Source: JANYCG01 sp031365665 (GTDB lineage Bacteria > Pseudomonadota > Gammaproteobacteria > Burkholderiales > Burkholderiaceae_C). From it: a stretch of DNA of 57,042 nucleotides. Below, piece after piece: positions 35,601 to 44,371 of this stretch. A model generated the notes under the pieces. That model had not been told where the DNA came from, did no database searches, and worked only from the letters and a program-made list of their open reading frames with translations. Position numbers and translations under genes: made by a program. How positions within the stretch are numbered: position 1 is the first letter of the stretch; each line of letters starts with the position of its first letter. The stretch is taken from contig JANLYO010000048.1 of NCBI GenBank assembly GCA_031365665.1, positions 1-57,042 on the forward strand, read 5' to 3'.

Positions 35601-38600
35601 CCAGGGCTCTGACTCGCTGGTGGGCGGCGCCGCAGACGAATACTTCCGGGGTTATGCCGGCAACGACACGATTGACGGCGGCGCCGGCATGGACATTGCC
35701 GACTTCCGCTCGGGCTCTGCTGTCACGGTAACCCTGGCTGAGTCTGGCAACACGGTAGTGGCTGACGGCCTGGGCGGCTTCGATACCCTGCGCAACATCG
35801 AGGCCATTTCCGGCTCCGGCAACAACGACACGCTGACCGGCAACTCACAAGACAACGGCTTGCGCGGCCGTGGCGGCAACGACATCATCGACGGCGGCGC
35901 GGGCAACGACACCATCGTCCACAACCTGGCGTTCAATTCGATCAGCGTCGATTTGAGCGGCACGGTCAATAACGTGCAAGATGGCGAGGGCGGCACAGAC
36001 TCGGTCACCAACGTCGAAAATGTCATCGGCGGTGATTACAACGACACCATCAAGGGCAGCGTTGGCGCGAACTCGCTGGAAGGCGGCAAGGGCGACGACA
36101 TCCTGATGGGCCGCGAAGGCAACGACACGCTGGATGGCACCAGCGGCTTCGACCGCGCCGACTACTCCTATTTGGCAGACGCCAACGGCTACACGTTCAC
36201 CGTGGGGGCCACCACGGTTGCCGTTACCGGCAAAGGCGGCAACAGCGCCTACACCGAGACCGACACCATTGCCAACATCGACGGTTTCATCGGCACCGCT
36301 GGCAACGACACCCTGGCCGACACCGCCGCCGGGCACCAGAGCTACTTCCAGGGCAGCCTGGGCAACGACACCATCATCGGCAATGTGGAAGAGACCGATT
36401 TCGTTACCTATTACGAACGCGGCAGCACCATCTCCATCAACGCCAACCTGGCCACCGGCGTTGCCACCATCACCGACTCGTCCAACCTGTCGTTGTTTGA
36501 AACCGACACGCTCGTCAACATCAACGGCTTTCTGGGCGGGCAGGGCAGCGGCAACGACACCATCACCGGCAATTCACTGAACAACTGGCTGCGTGGCGGT
36601 GGTGGCAGCGACGTCATTGATGGCGGCGTCGGCTTCGACGTCGCAAGTTACAGCAACTCGCTGCAAGGCATCCAGGCGCAGATGGCCGAGGCCGGTTTTT
36701 CCTTCAATGTGGTCGACGGCATCAACGGCACCGACACCCTGAGCAATATTGAAGGCATAGGCGGCACCTTCTACGACGATTCGCTGCAAGGCAACAGCTC
36801 CGACAACTATTTCCGCGGTGAAAACGGCTACGACTACATCGACGGCGGCGCAGGCATGGACTGGGCTGAATATTCCAGTTCTGAAAAAGCCGTCAACATC
36901 ACGCTGGCCGAGACCGGGCAAACCCTGGTGGCCGACGACGGTTTTGGCGCGTCCGACATTCTGGTCAACATCGAAGGCCTGTACGGCTCCAGCTACGACG
37001 ACGTGCTGACCGGTAACTCGCAAAACAACGTCTTCCGTGGCAACGAAGGCAATGACACCCTGGACGGCCTGGGCGGCAACGACATCGTCCGTTACACCAC
37101 CTCCCATTCGGGCATCACCATCGCGCTCGCTGCCGCAGGCGTCGACACCATCGTTACGGGCGACGGCTATGGCGGCACCGACACACTGCGCAACATTGAG
37201 AACATTCACGGCTCCAACTTCAACGACAACTTCAGCGGCAACGAGCTGGCCAATGACCTGCAGGGCCGCATGGGCAACGACACGCTGCGCGGCAACGGCG
37301 GCAACGACTCGCTGGACGGCGAAGTGGGTATTGACCGCGCCGTCTTCACCGGCAACAAGGCCGACTACACCATTACTTTTGACTCCGTAGCCGGCAGTTA
37401 CAGCGTGGCCGACAGCTTCTTTGGGCGTGACGACACCGACACCCTGAAGAACATCGAAGTCTTGCAGTTTGCCGATGCCACAACGCTGTTGGGTTCCATT
37501 ACGGTAGATCCTCGTGGTACCTATCTAACATTGGATCCAACTTACCCTGTTTACACGCCCACAACTGTCAACCTCGCTGCTCTGGGCTTGGTGGCCGGCG
37601 ATGTGATCACCTTGTCCCGCACGGGCACCTACATCGCAGGCCCGGCAAACACGTTCACCGACACCAGCACCAGCATGGTTGCGGTGTTTTCCAACGGATC
37701 AAGCTTGATCGCACCGGATACTTATCTGGGCTTCACGACCTTGGTGCAAGGAAACGCGCCATTCCTGCCCAGCGATGTGCCACAAGACTTCTTTGTGACC
37801 GGCCCTGGCATCACGCGCGTGACGATTCCAGTCGGCGCTATCGAAATCAAATTTGCGACTAATGACTGGTTTCCGCAGGACAACACTGATCCGAATGGCG
37901 ACTATGCCGTCACCATCCGCAAGCTGGACGGCTCGACGTCTTTTGCAGATGCGGACTTGATCTTTGGCACGGCGACGGCGGACAGTCTGCAAGGCGGCTT
38001 AGGCAACGATACGCTGGCTGGCGGCGCTGGCAACGACACCTTGCTGGGACAACAAGGCGCTGACACGCTGTACGGTGGCGCAGGCAACGACACCGTTGAC
38101 GGCGGTGTGATTTTGGATCGAGTCAACTACACCGACAACAACTTCACCAGCTATTTCTATTCAACGGCAGGCGTCAATATCAATTTGTCCGGCATTACCG
38201 GCGACGGCAGTGCCGGCGGCGGCACTGCCACGGGCGACGCGTCGGTCGGCACCGACACCATCATAAATGTCGATTTCGTACAGGGCTCCAATTTCAATGA
38301 CACCATCACCGGTAGCACTGCATTGGTTTTTGAGCAAATTGAGGGCACTGCTGGCAACGACACGCTGGACGGTGGCCTGATCACCGACACGCTCAACACG
38401 CTAAACGCCAACCGCGTCAGTTATCAGAATGCCGCTGGCGCGGGCGTCACGGTTGATTTGATCGCTGGCACGGCCATCGGCGCAGCAGGCAGCAATGCGG
38501 GCAGCGACACATTGGCCAACTTCAACCAGGTTCGCGGCTCCAATTTTGCCGACACGCTTTTGGGATCAAACCGCACCGATATCACGGAGCTCTTCGAAGG

Positions 38601-41250
38601 CCGGGATGGCAACGACTCGATAGACGGCAAAGGCGGCTTTGATATTGTCCGGTATGACAACGCCACGGGCGGCGTCACCGTCAACTTGGTCACTGGCAGC
38701 GCAAGCGGCGCGGGCGTTGGGGTCGACACCTTCGTCAACATTGAAGGCGTGCTGGGTTCCAACTTCGCGGACATATTGACGGGCGGTCTGGCCGCCAATG
38801 GTGTCGTCTACAACGATGGACTGAACGAATTCTTCCGCGGCAACGGTGGCAATGACACCATTGACGGTGGCCAGGGTTACGACACCGCTGCTTACGAAAG
38901 TTCCACCTCCGGGGTCATCGTCACGTTGAACGACACCTTGGACGGCTCGGCCATTGGTGACGCTTCTGTGGGCACGGATGTCTTGCGCAACATTGAGGCG
39001 GTACGTGGTTCGGCCTTCAACGACCTGCTAACCGGGAGCAACACCGCAGCATTTGAATCCTTCGATGGCCGTGAAGGCAACGACACCATCAATGGCAATG
39101 GTGGCACGGACCGGGTGGACTACTTCAACGCCAAGGCCGGCGTAACTGTCAATTTGACAACTGGTTTTGCGACAAACGACGGATATGGCGGCATTGATAC
39201 CCTGAGCAACATCGAGAACGTGCGAGGCTCACGGGACTTCAACGATTCGATCACGGGTAGCAGTGCTGACAATTATCTGGAGTCTTTGGGTGGCCACGAC
39301 ACAGTCTATGGGGGTGCAGGCGCTGACACTTTGCGCGGCGGCCTTGGCAACGACAGCCTGGACGGTGGAACTGAATTTGACTATGCCGATTACAAGGTGG
39401 CGAGCGCCGCAGTGGCGGTCAATCTTGGCACCGGACGCGCAGTGGGCGCCGATGGCAATGATATTTTGATCAACATTGAAGGCATCCTTGGCAGCGGATT
39501 TGGTGACCGTTTGACTGGCGACAGCGGTGGCAATACCCTGCGCGGGCTTGGCGGGGACGACACGCTTGACGGAAGCACCGGAATTGATACAGCAGACTAC
39601 GCCACCGCCACTGCGCTGGTAACGGCCAATCTGGACAGTCACCTCAGTTCCGGGGCCGACGGCAACGACGTCTTGGTCAATATTGAAAACCTGACAGGCT
39701 CAGCCTTTAACGACAGCTTGGTGGGGAACTCCGAGGCCAACGTGCTCAATGGCCTTGCGGGCAATGACGCACTTGCAGGCGGTGCTGGCGCCGATGTATT
39801 CGTTTACGCTGCTTCAGGCAATGGTGTTGACACGATTTCCGACTTTGGATCTGATGATCAAATCCGAGTGCAGGGCAATTTAGGCCTTTTGCCCGTTTTG
39901 GCGGGCGACGGCAGCACGGTCACCGGATATCGCGTGCAGGCTTCCAGTGCAGCTGGAGTTACAACGCTGTCAATCGACACCAACAACATAGCTGGTGCAG
40001 AAATTCAGGTTCAATTAGTTGGCACCTACGCGGCAGCCAGTTTTAGCGTGGTTGACAATGGTAATGGCACCAGCAGCATCACGCGAACCTCGTCAGGGTC
40101 AACCCAGGTTGGCTCGGGTGTGGCGGAGTCGCAACTTGGCACCGCAGACGCCGACAGTCTCTCTGCGCTAGGTGGCATCGATACTTTGCAGGGATTCGCT
40201 GGCAATGACACACTGGACGGCGGCTCAGGCAATGACCTTCTGTATGGTGGAACGGGCAACGACACCTTCGTGATCGATTCACAAGGCGATATTGCCTTTG
40301 AAAGTGTGGGCGAAGGTACCGATACTGCGATATCCAGCGCGAGCTTCTACCTGTACAACAACATTGAGAACCTGACTCTCGTTGGTACGGCGCTCTATGG
40401 CGTTGGCAACAACCTGGACAACGTCATCACGGGCAATGCAGAGCAAAACCTGATCATTGGATGGGATGGCAATGACGTGATCTCTGGTGGTGATGGAGCC
40501 GATGTGCTGTATGGCGTCGATGGCAACGATGTGATCTATGGTGACGCTGGCATTGATTACGTTGCGGCGGGCTTGGGCAATGACACGGTCTACGGCGGCA
40601 ATGATGCCGATCAAATATATGGCGAAGAAGGCAATGACCTGATTTACGGTGGTGATGATTTCGCCACTGACATCCTCGTGGGCGGTGACGGCAACGATAC
40701 GCTGGATGGTGGACAGGCTTGGGATCTGGTGTACGGCGGCCTTGGTGATGATACGTTTTACGTCAGCCAGCAGGTAGATTACGTGTTCGAAAATGCCGGT
40801 GAGGGTTATGACACCGTTTATGCCGACAGCCCCAATGGCTTTTATTTGTACGCCGAAATTGAAGCGCTGGTTCTTATAGGCACGACCCCATTTGGTGTGG
40901 GAAATAACCTGGACAACGTCCTCACAGGCAACTCCATTGGCAACACACTGCTGGGGGGCTTGGGCAATGACACGCTGGATGGCGGTGCTGGCACCGACAT
41001 TCTGTTCGGCGAAGGTGGCAACGACACCTTTATGATCAAGCGCGGCACCCAAACGGATATCGTCGCCGATTTCACCATTGGGCAAGACAAGCTCAATGTT
41101 TCAGATTTCGGGTTTGGCAGCCTCACCAATGCTAAAGCGGCCATGGTTCAGGTGGGAACTGATATTGCCTTCTACCTTGGCAGTAGCGACCTTGTCATTC
41201 TCCAGAATATCGGAATCAACAACTTGACGGCCGCTGAATTCATCTTGTGA
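32605..41250 (+). CDS. Giant RTX calcium-binding protein (2881 residues), type I secretion substrate
   Basis: An uninterrupted 8.6-kb gene. Nearly the whole protein is RTX beta-roll repeats (GGxGNDTLxG) alternating with modules of the form GxDxAxY...V-x-V-N-L...GTDTLxNIE...GSxFNDxLxG. A perfectly regular run lies at about residues 330-490 (GGIGNDSLDGGIGNDSL). About residues 1630-1775 are a repeat-free beta domain (VAGDVITLSRTGTY ... FATNDWFPQDNTDPNGDYAV) like LecA-type jelly-rolls. From about residue 2510 it is homologous to the protease C-terminus (FYLYNNIENLTL, ADVLYGVDGND, GNxLDNxxTGN), pointing to the same exporter; it ends in hydrophobic LTAAEFIL. There is no N-terminal signal, membrane-retention module or visible enzyme domain. 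A secreted adhesin or surface-layer-like protein is the best guess. Confidence 0.92.
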   Translation: MATITGTTGNDTLTGFAGNDTFVINVTMLNGVVTAAEGFDTLVNNDGTGAGFDVLNLNGLSSNNLYGQRVGNDLQLNFQANSQWGSEGPSVAGVGGVTLKDFFTANAGNQVDRIQFSDGYFTVNSVSTYLRLDRFDLGNVQLDSFYVSISGNDTMIGSGLNETFNPGDGNDSVDGGSGFDEVNYRWGSVANGITVNMALGSGQVTNDGNGGVDTLVNIDRISGTALNDTMTGGASLLDLFGGAGNDSLTGGSGQTQLQGGSGNDTLTGGSGFAYAVFWDAQEGVTASLLTNSSFAPSLGTDAFVGIDGINGSNFNDNLTGDNFGNNWLYGGGGNDSLFGLDGNDSLFGQDGNDSLDGGNGGDSLYGDAGNDTLNGGVGIFTDTLYGGNDNDSLDGGEGGDSLFGEAGNDTLIGGIGVFNDTLDGGTGNDSLLGQDGNDTLIGGDGVDTLDGGIGNDSLDGGIGNDSLLGQDGFDTLMGGDGVDSLYGGNNDDRLVGGLGNEAIIDGGAGYDTLAYDAYLTFVAGGGYIFNYSFQGANGYSNVSVQSRGNNPATFEQDFGVIGVEQLNATGGDDVMRDLGDNREFNFAPGRGNDVVVGSPFDGYNDLAFYNELGAGFHIELDLDPLQFNKYQIGGFYGNLAVVSGNTIATGGAITEVDWLQGIQSIFATSGNDILLGSNKNGVEFFQGRGGNDTIDGRGGVDIVDYNNANQGRGVNITLAAVGVDTIVTDDGSAVTSLVGVDGIDTLRNIENIYGSQYNDTLTGNGADNNLRGRAGNDTIDGGAGLDIANYRTAGSALTITLLDGITTGVLDGQGGTDQLSNIEGLRGGAFNDALTGNSVANKLEGDDGDDTLTGGLGNDTLDGQNGFDSAYYNNLTDVNGYNLVLNNATSTLAVTGKGGNSGYTETDTLYSIDLIGGTAFNDTMTDAVAGHNTYFGGYLGNDTITGNAADYDFAVYSERDGQHHVNANLGTGVVTLTHDTIAGTIETDTLVNIRGIWGSQGSDSLVGGAADEYFRGYAGNDTIDGGAGMDIADFRSGSAVTVTLAESGNTVVADGLGGFDTLRNIEAISGSGNNDTLTGNSQDNGLRGRGGNDIIDGGAGNDTIVHNLAFNSISVDLSGTVNNVQDGEGGTDSVTNVENVIGGDYNDTIKGSVGANSLEGGKGDDILMGREGNDTLDGTSGFDRADYSYLADANGYTFTVGATTVAVTGKGGNSAYTETDTIANIDGFIGTAGNDTLADTAAGHQSYFQGSLGNDTIIGNVEETDFVTYYERGSTISINANLATGVATITDSSNLSLFETDTLVNINGFLGGQGSGNDTITGNSLNNWLRGGGGSDVIDGGVGFDVASYSNSLQGIQAQMAEAGFSFNVVDGINGTDTLSNIEGIGGTFYDDSLQGNSSDNYFRGENGYDYIDGGAGMDWAEYSSSEKAVNITLAETGQTLVADDGFGASDILVNIEGLYGSSYDDVLTGNSQNNVFRGNEGNDTLDGLGGNDIVRYTTSHSGITIALAAAGVDTIVTGDGYGGTDTLRNIENIHGSNFNDNFSGNELANDLQGRMGNDTLRGNGGNDSLDGEVGIDRAVFTGNKADYTITFDSVAGSYSVADSFFGRDDTDTLKNIEVLQFADATTLLGSITVDPRGTYLTLDPTYPVYTPTTVNLAALGLVAGDVITLSRTGTYIAGPANTFTDTSTSMVAVFSNGSSLIAPDTYLGFTTLVQGNAPFLPSDVPQDFFVTGPGITRVTIPVGAIEIKFATNDWFPQDNTDPNGDYAVTIRKLDGSTSFADADLIFGTATADSLQGGLGNDTLAGGAGNDTLLGQQGADTLYGGAGNDTVDGGVILDRVNYTDNNFTSYFYSTAGVNINLSGITGDGSAGGGTATGDASVGTDTIINVDFVQGSNFNDTITGSTALVFEQIEGTAGNDTLDGGLITDTLNTLNANRVSYQNAAGAGVTVDLIAGTAIGAAGSNAGSDTLANFNQVRGSNFADTLLGSNRTDITELFEGRDGNDSIDGKGGFDIVRYDNATGGVTVNLVTGSASGAGVGVDTFVNIEGVLGSNFADILTGGLAANGVVYNDGLNEFFRGNGGNDTIDGGQGYDTAAYESSTSGVIVTLNDTLDGSAIGDASVGTDVLRNIEAVRGSAFNDLLTGSNTAAFESFDGREGNDTINGNGGTDRVDYFNAKAGVTVNLTTGFATNDGYGGIDTLSNIENVRGSRDFNDSITGSSADNYLESLGGHDTVYGGAGADTLRGGLGNDSLDGGTEFDYADYKVASAAVAVNLGTGRAVGADGNDILINIEGILGSGFGDRLTGDSGGNTLRGLGGDDTLDGSTGIDTADYATATALVTANLDSHLSSGADGNDVLVNIENLTGSAFNDSLVGNSEANVLNGLAGNDALAGGAGADVFVYAASGNGVDTISDFGSDDQIRVQGNLGLLPVLAGDGSTVTGYRVQASSAAGVTTLSIDTNNIAGAEIQVQLVGTYAAASFSVVDNGNGTSSITRTSSGSTQVGSGVAESQLGTADADSLSALGGIDTLQGFAGNDTLDGGSGNDLLYGGTGNDTFVIDSQGDIAFESVGEGTDTAISSASFYLYNNIENLTLVGTALYGVGNNLDNVITGNAEQNLIIGWDGNDVISGGDGADVLYGVDGNDVIYGDAGIDYVAAGLGNDTVYGGNDADQIYGEEGNDLIYGGDDFATDILVGGDGNDTLDGGQAWDLVYGGLGDDTFYVSQQVDYVFENAGEGYDTVYADSPNGFYLYAEIEALVLIGTTPFGVGNNLDNVLTGNSIGNTLLGGLGNDTLDGGAGTDILFGEGGNDTFMIKRGTQTDIVADFTIGQDKLNVSDFGFGSLTNAKAAMVQVGTDIAFYLGSSDLVILQNIGINNLTAAEFIL
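35200..36560 (+). repeat. Two copies of a ~135-residue block in the giant RTX gene, 945 nt apart
   Basis: The block starting GFDSAYYNNLTDVNGY (35200) recurs as GFDRADYSYLADANGY (36145), exactly 945 nt (315 codons) later. Both contain AVTGKGGNSxYTETDT, GNDT(M/L), AGH and YFxGxLGNDTI. The rest of the two units is more diverged. This indicates expansion by in-frame duplication. Confidence 0.8.
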
Positions 41251-41257
41251 AGAACCT

Positions 41258-41284
41258 TCCGCTGCTGCCAAAGGCAGCAGCGGA
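41258..41284. terminator. GC-rich hairpin between convergent genes
   Basis: TCCGCTGCTGCC, loop AAA, GGCAGCAGCGGA: a perfect 12-bp stem 8 bp after the RTX stop and 6 bp before the end of the sulfotransferase gene. There is no strong T-run on either side, so it may be a weak bidirectional terminator or an mRNA-stabilising stem. Confidence 0.65.
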
Positions 41285-41289
41285 GGCAC

Positions 41290-42618
41290 CTACAAAGGGT
41301 GGAAATTGATTTCCGAGACCGCTATTCCGCAATAGCGACCATCAGACGAAGTGGGATCAACAACACTGAATTGTTTTGTTCCGGCGACTTTGAACCGAAC
41401 AGCCGTATTGGGTGTGCCTGGCGCAAACAGGGTGCTCGAAACCACCCCCGCAAACAACTCTCCCCAAAGGGCATCGGTACTGCGGGTCATTTCCACAGGT
41501 GAACCATTGACTGAAATCGTGAGTTGGTCGAGCAGTTCGGGAACAATAGCGTTCACTATACGGACAGATAGGGCGTAATTCCTCGTGGAATCCAGATGGA
41601 ACAGTATCTCGCTCTCTGCATCGGGGCCAGTCCATCGCCACGACTGTGGTTGCTGCCCGTCAAGGCCTTCCCTGAACCACCAGCCACGGCCATGGAGGGA
41701 TTGCGTCATTCGGTAGTTGATAGTTGAATGTGGTTCCCATGCCATCTGTCCGCCATGAAGTGGCGGCCTTGCACCAGAAGCATTCGAGAATTTTCTATCG
41801 AATAACTTGACGGCGAATTCGTACAACTCAAGGTCAGCCCAGTTCGACGTGATGACCTCGTCAATCATCGCTTGGGGCAAATCCGGAATTTTTATGCGTG
41901 AAACGTTTTGCTCTGGAGCCGTGTCGTTGGGTGTTCGCCCAAGCAACTGGCACAACGCACCATAACCTTCGGCAAATTTTTCCTGAATGCCAACGAAGAA
42001 GAATTCCTCCAATGCGCCCTTGGCTGCCTGCAAGTGATCGCGGGTTGTAGCGTAACCGCGCCGCATGTCCAGCGGCGACAGCCTCAAAACCTGAATGTTG
42101 TACCCGCCCAGCAAATGGTTGACATAGTCCCTGGCTGACCGCTCGTCCATCCAGTGCTTGTAGGAACTGATTTGCCGGAAGAGAGGATGCCTAACAAAGG
42201 TGATGAATTTGGTATTGGCTGTGTTTATCCCATTGAAATTGAGCCACCCATGATAAAAGTGTCCGCGCAACAGGGCGTAATTTTTGAGGTCACGCGTCGT
42301 CGCAAACAGCACCAAGTCCTCATGAAGCTGGGCCGGGCAAATAGCGTTGATGTCGAAGCAATCATCCAGGAAGCTGGTGATGCTCGTTCCGGCAGTTTTT
42401 TCAACATGGACAAAACACAAGCGGTCGGGTTCAACACCGGGCGGGGCAATATTCGCCATTGATTGGCGAGCTGATTGCACCAGTCTGACGACGGCTTCAG
42501 TGACCTGCCATTCAGGCAGGTTGGAGTCGGCCACAACTTCTGCAGTCGTTTTTTCTTTGGTCAGAATTGACAGCGCAAGACTCACCAGCAAATCGGAAGA
42601 TGTATATCTATTTGGCAT
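41290..42618 (-). CDS. Sulfotransferase with a C-terminal beta-sandwich domain
   Basis: 442 residues. The PAPS 5'-phosphosulfate loop FVHVEKTAGTSI is at residues 69-80 and the 3'-phosphate motif FVRHPLFRQISSYKHW at about 138-153, as in Sulfotransfer_2 (heparan/chondroitin-type) enzymes. Residues about 300-442 form an extra beta-rich domain (YALSVRIVNAIVPELLDQL ... TISVNGSPVEM) of a kind attached to surface-sugar enzymes. As last gene of the kpsE-to-sulfotransferase operon it probably sulfates the capsule with PAPS from CysC. Confidence 0.88.
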   Translation of the reverse strand: MPNRYTSSDLLVSLALSILTKEKTTAEVVADSNLPEWQVTEAVVRLVQSARQSMANIAPPGVEPDRLCFVHVEKTAGTSITSFLDDCFDINAICPAQLHEDLVLFATTRDLKNYALLRGHFYHGWLNFNGINTANTKFITFVRHPLFRQISSYKHWMDERSARDYVNHLLGGYNIQVLRLSPLDMRRGYATTRDHLQAAKGALEEFFFVGIQEKFAEGYGALCQLLGRTPNDTAPEQNVSRIKIPDLPQAMIDEVITSNWADLELYEFAVKLFDRKFSNASGARPPLHGGQMAWEPHSTINYRMTQSLHGRGWWFREGLDGQQPQSWRWTGPDAESEILFHLDSTRNYALSVRIVNAIVPELLDQLTISVNGSPVEMTRSTDALWGELFAGVVSSTLFAPGTPNTAVRFKVAGTKQFSVVDPTSSDGRYCGIAVSEINFHPL

Positions 42619-42661
42619 GTAAAGAGTCCGAAGATTTCACAGTCGCAGTTCGGCAACCGGG

Positions 42662-44371
42662 TCACAGCCGAAGCAGCAACAAATCAGAAAAATGGAACGC
42701 CATCAATACCTCGTCGTCAGGCTGAAATGACAGGTTTCCATCCGTCTCAATGCGGAAGATCGACAGGCCGAGTTGCCGAAGCAAGGCAAGATGCGCCAAG
42801 GTCACATCCCTGGCCATCAGCCCTGGAACAAATTCCATGACTATCTTGATATTGCGGGAGCGGGCGATGATTTTTTGCGCACCTCGCACTACTTCGGGTT
42901 CGTGGCCCTCAACGTCAATTTTCATGACATTGATTTCTGGCACGTCGTGCATCACGTCGTCAAGGCGCAGAGTCTCGATGTCGATCACCACTGAATCCCT
43001 TCCTGTCATCGCAGCTGTATGTGCAATAAAAGCTTCGGACATGCTTCGCATTGATGAAGTCGCCAAATAGCCGGGAAACGTACGCATGGGAACTGTCCCC
43101 GCGCAGTCTGAGAGAGCGATACGGCGCGCATGGCTGCTGCCACCGAATCCATTCATGGCCAGGTTGTCGGCGAGCAGCTTGTACATTGCGGGCTGTGGTT
43201 CAAACGCCCATACAGTGCCACCGGGGTAGCTGCGCCACCCTCCCAAAACGCTGAAGTATCCAATGTTTGCGCCGACATCCACAAAAACATCGCCGGGCTG
43301 TGTGAGCGAAGTCAGCATCCGTGTGTTGTGCGGTTCATTGATACCAAGGTTGATAAGGTACGGGCCAACAATCAGGTCATTGGTCGATACAAACATCAAC
43401 TGCTGGGTGTAAATCCGGGTAAGCACGCTCTCACTGCCCATGTAGACGCCTGACAAAGCAGGTTCCTTTGGAACAGGCGGCGGCAACTCAACCAATCCAG
43501 GGATAAGGTCGCCTATTCTGCTATTTTTCATAATTCTTTCGCTCAAAAGTGGGTTGGCATCAATTGAGTCAATTGCGTTTGAAGTCTTATTGGAGGATAG
43601 GTGGCCAGGCTCGCAAGTCACCAGCCGTTTTTCCTCCACCGAGAATGATTCGCCATCGCGAAGATTTCCAGCGTCGTATCGCAGATACACCCAGTGAAGT
43701 CGTCCATGGGTTTGCCCTTCAGCAGTGATATCGGCCAACATGGCGCCATCAGTGATTGATAAATGCAGTGCATGGGCAAAATCTGGAGGAGGGTTTTCCT
43801 GGCAAATGCGCATGGATTGTGCGCGACCCGTGTGAAAGGTTCTCTTGTTGTCACCCAACCCGCTGAATAAATATTCGTTCCCAGCCTGCGAAACCTTGAT
43901 GGCACCAAAGTCAAGGCCGCAGTTGAGGTTGTCGATACCGCTCGTGATCTTGATGTCGGTGAGTTTGACACCGGCCCCAACAGACAAGCTGATCTTGATT
44001 TGAATTGACGGGTCGTCCTGGCGTACGCAGTAGTCATAGCGGATCTCTGCGACCATGATCTGTTTGCGCCACGCCCAGTCAACTCTTAGAGTGCTTTGAT
44101 GCGTCAGCACTACCTGGCCCTCGCCCTGCACAACCTTGAAATCCTTGATGTGATCTTCAACGTCTAAACAATACGACTTCCCGTTGAACCGGAACTGAAC
44201 AAAATTGCCGGTATGGTGCACTAGTTCGACCCAAGACCCGTCCTTCAAACGGGCAGATTGACGTATTTCCCCGCGAGCCAAGTTGCCCGCCACCAAAAGA
44301 TGCGGTGTGGTGACACGAAACGCCTGTGGATCGGCGCTATTCACCATTTGAATTTCTTGGTCGTTAAGCAT
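42662..44371 (-). CDS. FkbM-family methyltransferase with an N-terminal beta-sandwich domain
   Basis: 569 residues from ATG 44371 (GTG 44377 is possible). The C-terminal ~230 residues carry VFVDVGANIGYFSVLGG (SAM motif I), VWAFEPQP and MKIDVEGHEPEVV, the FkbM O-methyltransferase signature. The first ~260 residues are a beta-rich domain (FVQFRFNGKSYCLDVEDHIK; SIQIKISLSVGAGVKLTDIK) unlike normal FkbM proteins and similar in style to carbohydrate-binding sandwiches. The gene overlaps the upstream GT4 end by 8 nt. Likely role: sugar methylation of the capsule. Confidence 0.87.
   Translation of the reverse strand: MLNDQEIQMVNSADPQAFRVTTPHLLVAGNLARGEIRQSARLKDGSWVELVHHTGNFVQFRFNGKSYCLDVEDHIKDFKVVQGEGQVVLTHQSTLRVDWAWRKQIMVAEIRYDYCVRQDDPSIQIKISLSVGAGVKLTDIKITSGIDNLNCGLDFGAIKVSQAGNEYLFSGLGDNKRTFHTGRAQSMRICQENPPPDFAHALHLSITDGAMLADITAEGQTHGRLHWVYLRYDAGNLRDGESFSVEEKRLVTCEPGHLSSNKTSNAIDSIDANPLLSERIMKNSRIGDLIPGLVELPPPVPKEPALSGVYMGSESVLTRIYTQQLMFVSTNDLIVGPYLINLGINEPHNTRMLTSLTQPGDVFVDVGANIGYFSVLGGWRSYPGGTVWAFEPQPAMYKLLADNLAMNGFGGSSHARRIALSDCAGTVPMRTFPGYLATSSMRSMSEAFIAHTAAMTGRDSVVIDIETLRLDDVMHDVPEINVMKIDVEGHEPEVVRGAQKIIARSRNIKIVMEFVPGLMARDVTLAHLALLRQLGLSIFRIETDGNLSFQPDDEVLMAFHFSDLLLLRL

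Noticed and set aside
33000..40300. Several long minus-strand open frames across the giant RTX gene
   Set aside because: They are complements of the repetitive GC-rich coding frame, lack start sites and family features, and mirror the repeats.
32605..41250. Dense regular DNA repeats that could look like a CRISPR or minisatellite array
   Set aside because: The periodicity follows codons for GGxGNDTL nonapeptides in one open frame and units are contiguous without unique spacers.
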